The position numbers and the translations under genes were made by a program. From assembly GCA_900770275.1 (NCBI GenBank), contig CAAGJS010000111.1, forward strand, positions 1 to 11,152: a stretch of 11,152 nucleotides of DNA. Reading direction: 5' to 3'. This document shows positions 6,104 to 11,152 of this stretch, one piece after another. Under the pieces are notes generated by a model, which saw only the letters and a program-made list of their open reading frames with translations, did not search any database and was not told where the DNA came from. The stretch comes from Erysipelotrichaceae bacterium. GTDB taxonomy: Bacteria > Bacillota_I > Bacilli_A > Erysipelotrichales > Erysipelotrichaceae. Positions within the stretch are counted from its first letter, which is position 1. Each line of letters opens with the position of its first letter.

Positions 6104-7252
6104 ATGATATCTGCCCGCAGAACAAAGGCATGTGAAGTAATCAATAACGCCCGTCTCGATGGTGTTCTCTTCGCCACCGGCCCTGTTTTTCAGTATCTAT
6201 CGGAATGTACACAGTATTTCTGGCAGCGCGCGTGCATGGATAACATCGAAGGTCTCCATCAGTCGAAGATCAATCCTGAGACGCTGCTGTTCTTATCCAG
6301 GGACGGTGACTGCACGATCATCACGATTCCGCAGTATAAGGATCAGTTTCCCAATCAGAAGGTCATTCCTTCCTATATGGATCAGTTCGAAGATACGCTG
6401 GCCAGAGTCATTACCGGCACCGTCATCGGCATCGGCAACGACTGCGAACAGTTTCTGAAGGATACGCTCCATGAAGTAAATCCCAATATTCAAACCGTAC
6501 CTGCCGAACGTCTCTTTGATGGGATGCGTTCCATCAAGGATCAAAACGAGATTGCCCAGATGCGCAGGATGGCACAGTTTACCGATGATGCGGTCATGTA
6601 CTGCGTCAAACATCTTCATGAAGGCATGACCCAGTGGGATGCAGAAAATATTCTGATGCAGTACGGCTTCGATCACGGCATTCAGGATTTTTCCTTCCCG
6701 CCGACCGCCGGCTTCAAGACGCGGGGCACCTTCGGGCCGAATGAGATGTTTGACTTCTCACGTGACTCTGTCCTGGTGCCCGGTACCGCCATTGCCTTCG
6801 ATGTCGGCTATATGGACCATGGCTACTGCAGCGACTGGGGCCGCACCGTGTACTATGGAAAGGCTCCGGAGCTGGTGAAACACGGCTACGACGTTTTGAA
6901 CCATGCCTGCGTCCATCTTGTTGAACAGATCGTTCCCTACAAAACCAATGTCAAAGACTGCTTCGACATGATCCGCGACGATGTGGAAAAGGACGGTTAC
7001 CTCAATTATCTGCGCTATAAGGATGAACGCATGCTCGGCCACCAGATCGGTACCGAGTGCCACGAACATCCGATGGTCAACGCACAGACCGATGCCATCC
7101 TGAAGCCTGGAATGATCTTCTGCAGCGAGCCGAAGATGGCCTTCCCCGGTGAATGCTACATGCGTGTGGAAGATATGGTGCTGGTCACGGAGACGGGTGC
7201 CGAGTTCCTCACAAAGTTCCCGCGTGATCTGTTTGAGTTCAACAACGATTGA
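6104..7252 (+). CDS. M24 family metallopeptidase (Xaa-Pro dipeptidase / aminopeptidase P-like)
   Basis: This 382-residue cytoplasmic peptidase has a creatinase-type N-terminal domain (about 5-135) and an M24 'pita-bread' catalytic domain (about 150-370). The five expected metal ligands are visible: Asp233 in FDVG, Asp244 in SDWGRT, His313 in GHQIG, Glu342 in SEPK and Glu356 in RVEDM. His322 in CHEHP fits the second active-site histidine. The family removes or splits N-terminal residues next to proline using two divalent metals (Mn or Co are usual). No signal peptide is seen. The start is supported by AAGGA five bases upstream. It diverges from the opp operon and shares its control region, so it likely degrades imported peptides. 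The exact specificity (prolidase versus aminopeptidase P or another M24B activity) cannot be told. GHQIG in place of the commoner GHGIG is slightly unusual. Confidence 0.9.
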   Translation: MISARRTKACEVINNARLDGVLFATGPVFQYLSECTQYFWQRACMDNIEGLHQSKINPETLLFLSRDGDCTIITIPQYKDQFPNQKVIPSYMDQFEDTLARVITGTVIGIGNDCEQFLKDTLHEVNPNIQTVPAERLFDGMRSIKDQNEIAQMRRMAQFTDDAVMYCVKHLHEGMTQWDAENILMQYGFDHGIQDFSFPPTAGFKTRGTFGPNEMFDFSRDSVLVPGTAIAFDVGYMDHGYCSDWGRTVYYGKAPELVKHGYDVLNHACVHLVEQIVPYKTNVKDCFDMIRDDVEKDGYLNYLRYKDERMLGHQIGTECHEHPMVNAQTDAILKPGMIFCSEPKMAFPGECYMRVEDMVLVTETGAEFLTKFPRDLFEFNND

Positions 7253-7277
7253 TCACAGCCAAAATCCTTAGAAAAAT

Positions 7278-7325
7278 AAAATGGTTCCGGGCGTGATTCA
7301 TTCACGTTCGGAACTATTTTTCCTG
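7278..7325. terminator. Bidirectional terminator between the M24 peptidase and the AAA ATPase
   Basis: The stem 7278-7295 pairs with 7303-7320, centred on GTTCCGGGCGTG and CACGTTCGGAAC, around the 7-base loop ATTCATT, with three G-T wobbles. On the plus strand the stem runs into TATTTTTCC. On the minus strand it runs into a T-rich tail (TTTTATTTTTCT). It therefore suits both convergent genes, which end at 7252 and 7336. Confidence 0.85.
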
Positions 7326-7328
7326 ATT

Positions 7329-7355
7329 CTGGATCTCACGCCTTCAGAGATCCAG
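7329..7355 (-). repeat. 9-bp inverted repeat over the ATPase stop codon
   Basis: CTGGATCTC (7329-7337) is perfectly complementary to GAGATCCAG (7347-7355) with a 9-base spacer. It covers the last codons and TGA stop of the AAA ATPase gene. No T-tract follows directly, so it is more likely a 3'-end mRNA hairpin ahead of the true terminator. Confidence 0.5.
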
Positions 7356-8706
7356 GCTGAAACGAAAATCTCTCCACCGACAGATCAGGGAAACGGATCT
7401 CATCTTCCTTCAGGAACATGACCATATAGATTGGATAATACACAAGTTTCCCGTCCTTCCTGACGTTGTCGTTGGCGAAAACATATGCCTGAGGAATTCC
7501 ATAATTCGCATTGGCCATGACATGATCCAGGGCAGAATGTCTTTCATAGTCTTTTCCGCTCTTCACCTCAATCGGAAGCACATGTCCATTGTGTTCAATC
7601 ACGAAATCAAGCTCTCCCTGTTTCTTACTGTTGTAGTAATACAGAGGATAGCCATGGGCATGAAGCTCCTGTGCCACGACATTTTCGTAAACTGCACCTT
7701 TATTGATGTCCGCATTATTGCTTATGATCTTTAGCTTGCATGCCTTTCCGTAATCTGTAGTGAGAAGGCCGACATCTGACATGAACATTTTGAACAGCGT
7801 ACCCTTCTCGTTCAGCTTCAGAGGTACCGTTGGTTCCGTTGTGTTGAATACGCCCAGGGCGACACCCGCCTTCCATAGCCAGGTAAAGCTGTCTTCCACC
7901 CTCTCGTAGCGAAGATCCTTTCGAATATCTGTGATCATAAAACGCTTATTCTTCTCATTCAGTTCAGCCGGAATCATTTCATAGATATGGGTAAGGGCCA
8001 GTCTTCGATTTTCCGTCTCATACTGCGTAAAATCCAGCTTGTACATTTCCATGATCGCATGATGTTCATTGATCACATCGTCGATATTGCCTGTAGTGCG
8101 GTACTTTTCCACCGCCGCAGGCATGCCGCCAATGATCAGATAAAGATTGAACAGTTCCATGATCTTTTTATGGATCATCTCATCTACAGGCACTGCGTTG
8201 GTATAGGAATTGTGAAGCTGATCGATAACCTTCTCATCAACATGGAATATCTGAAGGAATTCTTCAAAATCCAGAGGATATAGCGTAAGCGTCTGAAGAT
8301 AGCCTACCGGAGCGGATTTCAGATTGACAAGTTCCATCCCCAGCAACGATCCGGAAAGAATGTAGCGGAAACGGTGATCCTCCACGAGAAACTTGATCTT
8401 TGTGACAATCTCCCTGCATCGCTGGATTTCGTCAAAGAAGAAGATCGTTCTGCCAGGTACGATTGGCTTATTGCTGTATAGAGACAGTTTCAGAATCAGA
8501 TCGTCAACGCTCATCGCACCATTCAGAATCTGAACCACATCCGGTGTCTCGATCAGATTGAACTCAACATAGTCACAGCCAGCTTCCTGCAGACACTTTC
8601 GGATGACATACGTCTTCCCGGCCTGACGGACGCCATATAACAGCAGCGCCTTATCGCCGCTTTTGATCCAATTTGCAATATCTTTTTCAATCTTGCGATA
8701 CAGCAT
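7336..8706 (-). CDS. AAA_14/DUF4143 family ATPase with PD-(D/E)XK-like C-terminal domain
   Basis: A 456-residue protein of the large prokaryotic ATP-binding family with AAA_14 and DUF4143 domains. Visible in order: MLYRKIEKDI start, Walker A GVRQAGKT (25-32), Walker B IFFFDEIQ (88-95), a sensor-like YILSGSLLG (115-123), then LYPLDFEEFL (142-151), a hallmark of this family, and IIGGMPAAVEKY. The C-terminal part has Glu341 in YENVVAQEL, then GELDFVI (Asp367) and IEVKSGK (Glu380, Lys382), the arrangement of a PD-(D/E)XK nuclease-like fold. The biological role of the family is poorly known. I chose the start at 8706 because AGGAGG (8720-8715) lies 8 bases upstream; the extra 16 residues from 8754 are not family-like. 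It stands alone, convergent with the M24 gene, and has an unusual repeat array upstream. Confidence 0.88.
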   Translation of the reverse strand: MLYRKIEKDIANWIKSGDKALLLYGVRQAGKTYVIRKCLQEAGCDYVEFNLIETPDVVQILNGAMSVDDLILKLSLYSNKPIVPGRTIFFFDEIQRCREIVTKIKFLVEDHRFRYILSGSLLGMELVNLKSAPVGYLQTLTLYPLDFEEFLQIFHVDEKVIDQLHNSYTNAVPVDEMIHKKIMELFNLYLIIGGMPAAVEKYRTTGNIDDVINEHHAIMEMYKLDFTQYETENRRLALTHIYEMIPAELNEKNKRFMITDIRKDLRYERVEDSFTWLWKAGVALGVFNTTEPTVPLKLNEKGTLFKMFMSDVGLLTTDYGKACKLKIISNNADINKGAVYENVVAQELHAHGYPLYYYNSKKQGELDFVIEHNGHVLPIEVKSGKDYERHSALDHVMANANYGIPQAYVFANDNVRKDGKLVYYPIYMVMFLKEDEIRFPDLSVERFSFQPGSLKA

Positions 8707-8727
8707 CTGCCCTTCCTCCTGTCTGTA

Positions 8728-8840
8728 CATTTTCCAAGGTAAAATACGATGCAAAATGACATTTTTCCATACATATTTCTAGCATTACTTGTCATTTTTC
8801 CATGGTAAATGGGCGCAAATTTTGACATTTTTTCCCCCAT
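8728..8840. repeat. 33-bp-period operator-like repeat array upstream of the AAA ATPase
   Basis: Four related sites, read on the plus strand as CATTTTTCC or close variants, have their CC at 8734, 8767, 8800 and 8834, giving spacings of 33, 33 and 34. Two of them form near-identical 14-bp palindromes: TTTTCCAAGGTAAA (8730-8743) and TTTTCCATGGTAAA (8796-8809), 66 bp apart and differing at one base. The other two (near 8767 and 8834) share only the left half plus TGACA. The array looks like a diverged tandem duplication of a unit of about 66 bp. It ends just upstream of the ATPase ribosome binding site. It could be a repressor operator array. I could not identify a confident promoter within it. 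Confidence 0.6.
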
Positions 8841-8841
8841 A

Positions 8842-8858
8842 ACGGCGCTTTTCGCCGT
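8842..8858. repeat. Small GC-rich hairpin ACGGCG-CTTTT-CGCCGT
   Basis: A perfect 6-bp stem with a 5-base loop lies between the ATPase repeat array and the start of the insertion sequence. No T-tract follows on either strand, so it is not a standard terminator. It may mark the old flank of the insertion target. Confidence 0.45.
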
Positions 8859-8888
8859 CACAAATGTTTTATGAATTTGAACTCTCTA

Positions 8889-9070
8889 CTTTGTCTGCTA
8901 TTCTGACGATAGAGACAAGGCTCTGTTTAGAGCACGAGAGGTTTAGTAGATAAACTGAAGCTGCATTTTTATCAGTTGACGCTGTCCTTACAAGCACAAA
9001 TGAGTAGACCATAGAGTCTGTACACTTATCATTAAAATCAGTAACTATAAGATTTAAGGGCTGGACAGTA
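8889..9070 (+). ncRNA. Candidate IS110 bridge RNA
   Basis: The left non-coding region of the IS folds into several stem-loops. A strong first hairpin pairs CTTTGTCT-g-CTAT (8889-8901) with ATAG-AGACAAGG (8909-8920), leaving a 7-base loop. Smaller stems follow: GCTCT/AGAGC (8920-8933), GTTTA/TAAAC (8941-8955) and AACTGA/TCAGTT (8953-8977). A long loop is closed by CTGTCC (8982-8987) with GGACAG (9063-9068). A 5' stem-loop followed by two larger loops is the architecture known for IS110 (IS621) bridge RNAs. Guide segments were not resolved and no promoter is clear. The end points are estimates. Confidence 0.45.
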
Positions 9071-9082
9071 TTCAGAGCCTGA

Positions 9083-9107
9083 TCTCTTAGAAAGAGAGGT
9101 CCTTTTT
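9083..9107 (+). promoter_or_regulatory. Hairpin masking the transposase ribosome binding site
   Basis: TCTCTT (9083-9088) pairs with AAGAGA (9092-9097) around a 3-base loop. The right arm contains most of the GAGAGG (9094-9099) ribosome binding site, 8 bases before the ATG. The hairpin is followed by GGTCC and five Ts. It could limit transposase translation and may also act as a weak terminator for the upstream RNA. Confidence 0.5.
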
Positions 9108-10418
9108 ATGGCTTTGAAGATTGTTCGCTTTATCTGCTGCGGTATGGATGTACACAAGAATATCATTGTCGCTACAGTTGGAATCACTGACAAGCAGACA
9201 ATGGTAACCGAGTACTTCCAGGAAACCTTCAGCACCCTGAACTCCGATCTGTATCGCCTCTGTGACTGGCTTTCTTATAATCATTGCGTAGATGTCTGTA
9301 TGGAATCCACCGGTAAATATTGGATACCAATTCACAACATCCTTGAAGAGCGCCACTTTACAATTTGCCTTGCTCATCCGAAGTACACCAAGGCAATTAA
9401 AGGTAAGAAGACTGACAAAAAGGATTCCAAATGGATTTGTGACCTTTACAAGCATGACCTTATCAGAGGTTCTTTTATTCCGCCAAAAGAGATTCGTGAA
9501 CTGCGTGAAATCAGCAGATACTATCACAAGCTTACCGGAATGAACTCCTCAGAATCCAACCGTTATCAGAACTGTCTTACTGTTTCAAACATAGGTATTG
9601 GATCAATCTTTTCGAATATTAATGGGAAATCCGCCAGAAAAGTTATGGATGCCGTTCTGGCGGCAGATGATCCCGAAAAACTTACGGATGAAGACCTAAT
9701 GAAGCTGGTCCACAAGAGTTGCAGGAAGAAAGACCAGCTTCTCGCTGCCATCCATGGCTGCAGGATTAACTCTGATTCAAGATTCAAGATGGTTGAGATC
9801 CAAAAACACAAAGAGGAACTGGACCAACACATCAGTGCCTGTGTCTTGGAGTTAGTCAAACGAGCAGCACCTTTCTTCAGCCAGTTCCTGCATATCACAG
9901 AGATGGCTGGAATCAGTTTCCTCTCTGCTATCCTTATCGTATCAGAAATCGGTGTGGACATGACAATCTGGAAAAATGCCCGTCAGCTCTGTTCATGGGC
10001 AGGTCTGGTTCCCTGCAATAATGAATCTGCAGGAAAGAAGAAGTCAACGCGTATCACCAAGGCAGGTCAGTACCTTAAGCCTTTACTTGTACAATGTGCA
10101 CTCGCTGCCATCAAAAATCCAAAGAGCTATTTCGGAATCAAGTACAACAGAATCAAGAAGCGTAGAGGACACAAGAAAGCAATCATTGCCATTGCCCGCA
10201 TGATGTTAATCTGCATCTACAATATGATTCTTACCGGAGAATCATTTAAGCCTTCCGACTACGATGAGTTGATGAACCCCAAGCCCAAGAAGCCAAAAGA
10301 ATTAACAATCGAATCCGCAATAGATTTCCTAGTGAAATCTGGTGTGAAACCTGAAACAGTGATCAGTGCCTTTAGTCAAACACCTCCATCGCGATCTCCA
10401 CAATCTGTGGTTAGCTAA
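9108..10418 (+). CDS. IS110 family transposase (bridge-RNA-guided recombinase type)
   Basis: A 436-residue transposase. The N-terminal DEDD RuvC-like domain shows Asp14 in GMDVHK, Glu66 in ESTGKYW, and Asp103 and Asp106 in KTDKKDSKW. A coiled, charged middle region (about 130-250) follows. The C-terminal Tnp_20 domain has ITEMAGISFLSAILIVSEIG (263-282), SWAGLVP, and NESAGKKKSTRITKAGQYL, with Ser307 the likely catalytic serine. Length is slightly above the usual 400. All catalytic positions are present and the frame is intact, so the element may be active. The family cuts and joins DNA at short core sequences, and characterised members (IS621) use a bridge RNA to choose target and donor. The start has GAGAGG eight bases upstream. 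Confidence 0.93.
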   Translation: MALKIVRFICCGMDVHKNIIVATVGITDKQTMVTEYFQETFSTLNSDLYRLCDWLSYNHCVDVCMESTGKYWIPIHNILEERHFTICLAHPKYTKAIKGKKTDKKDSKWICDLYKHDLIRGSFIPPKEIRELREISRYYHKLTGMNSSESNRYQNCLTVSNIGIGSIFSNINGKSARKVMDAVLAADDPEKLTDEDLMKLVHKSCRKKDQLLAAIHGCRINSDSRFKMVEIQKHKEELDQHISACVLELVKRAAPFFSQFLHITEMAGISFLSAILIVSEIGVDMTIWKNARQLCSWAGLVPCNNESAGKKKSTRITKAGQYLKPLLVQCALAAIKNPKSYFGIKYNRIKKRRGHKKAIIAIARMMLICIYNMILTGESFKPSDYDELMNPKPKKPKELTIESAIDFLVKSGVKPETVISAFSQTPPSRSPQSVVS

Positions 10419-10533
10419 AACATGAACTTTTCTCAATATTGTTTTTAATGCGGCTTGTTAATAAACATTAAGTAATTTCATTCACACTTCCAAATTATCA
10501 TCCTCATCCGCATATTTACGCATTATTTCTGCT
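10419..10533 (+). other. Right non-coding end of the IS110 element and flank
   Basis: An AT-rich stretch without a credible gene. It contains a small stem TTAAT-AAAC-ATTAA (near 10458-10471) and a distant inverted pair ATGCGG (10448-10453) and CCGCAT (10508-10513). The right boundary of the IS should lie here, but no core sequence could be identified. Confidence 0.5.
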
Positions 10534-10577
10534 CAGAAAAATGGCACTGCTATTCTCTGCTGAGAAGTCAGTGCCAT
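10534..10577 (-). terminator. Rho-independent terminator of the lacZ-DUF1905 operon
   Basis: ATGGCACTG (10541-10549) pairs perfectly with CAGTGCCAT (10569-10577). An inner stem TTCTC/GAGAA surrounds a TGCT loop. On the minus strand the stem is followed directly by TTTTTCTG. It lies 18 bases after the DUF1905 stop codon. This shows that native, non-IS sequence begins by about 10534. Confidence 0.88.
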
Positions 10578-10595
10578 ATCTTTCAACGATTCAAC

Positions 10596-10877
10596 TCATA
10601 GGGCAGTAATCCTGACATGCACCGTGTCACCGGGTACCTTGTTCAGTTTCTCTCGGATAGATTTAAGGATGCCGACGACATAGCAGATGTTTCCGTTGCT
10701 GTCCTTTACGCCCATGTTTACGATACTGCCATCGTAGGGAATGTTGTCAAACTCGGCGTGAACCCTGACTCTGCCCTTACCGAATTCGCTGCGGATATCC
10801 CATGGAAAGATTACATAGGCACCGCCTTTATCTGCCGTCTGAATCACCGCATCAAACTCATACACCTTCGCACTCAT
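10596..10877 (-). CDS. DUF1905 domain protein
   Basis: A 93-residue single-domain protein, the usual size for stand-alone DUF1905 proteins. It shows the family pattern GGAYVIFPWDIRSEFGKGRV (19-38), then PYDGSIVNMG, GILKSIREKL and PGDTVHVRI at the end. The molecular function of the domain is not established; it is a small beta-rich fold sometimes fused to YdeI/OmdA-type domains. The start at 10877 follows the lacZ stop by one base, with AAGGGT upstream inside the end of lacZ, so translation is probably coupled. A longer frame from 10928 would overlap lacZ and adds residues unlike the family. A strong terminator follows. Confidence 0.87.
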   Translation of the reverse strand: MSAKVYEFDAVIQTADKGGAYVIFPWDIRSEFGKGRVRVHAEFDNIPYDGSIVNMGVKDSNGNICYVVGILKSIREKLNKVPGDTVHVRITAL

Positions 10878-10878
10878 C

Positions 10879-11152
10879 TCATTTACCCTTGAACGAGAAC
10901 GAGAAGTGTAAATGCCTGGAAGAATCAATCATGAACTGCGGATGTGTCTTAGCGCCCCACGAGTTATCGCTGCCAACGCCTTCCTGCGCAAGGCTGCAGC
11001 GAACAACGGTATAGTACGGCTTTGGAAGATCATACCAGTGCATCGCTGCTTCCAGCTGCTCTGGTGTATAAGGAATAGCGCTGAAATTCATTGTCTGATC
11101 GACTGCTGTGAAACGAATACCGTGGCCATGTTCATTGGTAATCTCGGCCCAG
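10879..11152 (-). CDS. lacZ: Beta-galactosidase (LacZ family, GH2), C-terminal fragment
   Basis: Only the last 90 codons are present; the gene enters from the right edge and is open up to it, so the internal ATG at 11091 is not the start. The fragment reads as domain 5 of LacZ (Bgal_small_N): GHGIRFTAVD, FSAIPYTPEQLEAAMH, then GVGSDNSWGAKTHPQF and the terminal FSFSFKG strand. The Trp in SDNSW corresponds to the E. coli LacZ GDDSW motif, whose Trp999 lines the active site. The enzyme family hydrolyses lactose and related beta-galactosides. The ending is complete and normal, so the protein is probably full length. It is followed at once by the DUF1905 gene. Confidence 0.9.
   Translation of the reverse strand, partial: WAEITNEHGHGIRFTAVDQTMNFSAIPYTPEQLEAAMHWYDLPKPYYTVVRCSLAQEGVGSDNSWGAKTHPQFMIDSSRHLHFSFSFKGK

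Larger units (their letters stand above)
8860..10525 (+). mobile_element. IS110-family insertion sequence (ends approximate)
   Basis: The element comprises a transposase gene at 9108-10418, a long structured left non-coding region and a shorter AT-rich right non-coding region. The long left end is typical of the IS110 group, where the bridge RNA is encoded 5' of the transposase, rather than of the IS1111 group. IS110 elements lack long terminal inverted repeats, so the ends cannot be seen directly. They are bracketed on the left by the ATPase repeat array (ending at 8840) and on the right by the native terminator at 10534-10577. The element looks more AT-rich than the opp genes, as expected for a mobile insert. 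Confidence 0.7.

Noticed and set aside
8728..8840. CRISPR array
   Set aside because: The repeated core is only about 9-14 bp, imperfect and partly palindromic, with four units and no neighbouring cas genes.
8842..8858. Terminator
   Set aside because: The short GC-rich hairpin has no T-tract on either side.
8553..8861. Minus-strand open frame (102 codons) with an 11-residue GKMS-type repeat
   Set aside because: The repeat simply reflects the 33-bp DNA repeats. The frame overlaps the start of the ATPase and lacks family features. It remains conceivable as a leader peptide but is not supported.
10879..11091. Stand-alone 70-residue gene
   Set aside because: The frame is open to the right edge, and the upstream codons continue the LacZ domain 5 sequence, so it is the end of a larger gene.

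Overview
The window looks like chromosomal DNA of a low-to-mid GC Bacillota (Firmicutes) bacterium. Supporting signs are strong AGGAGG-type ribosome binding sites before most genes, a lipobox-type OppA, a sigma-A style promoter and intrinsic terminators with T-tracts. A gut or oral Erysipelotrichia or Clostridia relative fits the gene content, but the genus cannot be fixed from sequence alone.

Positions 1-5863 (minus strand) hold a complete oligopeptide ABC importer operon, transcribed oppB-oppC-oppD-oppF-oppA. Genes are separated by short gaps or overlap by a few bases. A hairpin terminator lies at 257-292, followed by the first 47 codons of an S9 (prolyl-oligopeptidase family) peptidase that runs off the left edge. 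Diverging from oppB is an M24 (Xaa-Pro type) metallopeptidase at 6104-7252 (plus strand). The shared intergenic region, 5864-6103, carries a good minus-strand promoter, a weaker plus-strand promoter, a near-consensus CodY-type box, an inverted repeat over the opp -35 and three TTTTCATT repeats spaced exactly 13 bp apart. Together these read as one peptide-scavenging locus: import by Opp, then cytoplasmic cleavage by M24 and S9 peptidases, probably under nutritional (CodY-like) control.

Positions 7278-8860 hold a bidirectional terminator and then a minus-strand AAA ATPase of the AAA_14/DUF4143 type with a C-terminal PD-(D/E)XK-like signature. Its upstream region has an unusual array: two almost identical 14-bp palindromes 66 bp apart, interleaved with related half-sites so that the CATTTTTCC core recurs every 33-34 bp.

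Positions about 8860-10525 are an IS110-family insertion sequence. Its transposase has an N-terminal DEDD RuvC-like signature and a C-terminal Tnp_20 domain with the candidate catalytic serine. About 240 bp upstream of the transposase are rich in stem-loops, as expected for an IS110 bridge RNA. Exact element ends could not be resolved.

Positions 10534-11152 (minus strand) are the end of another operon: the last 90 codons of a LacZ-family beta-galactosidase, a DUF1905 small protein starting one base after the lacZ stop, and a strong terminator.
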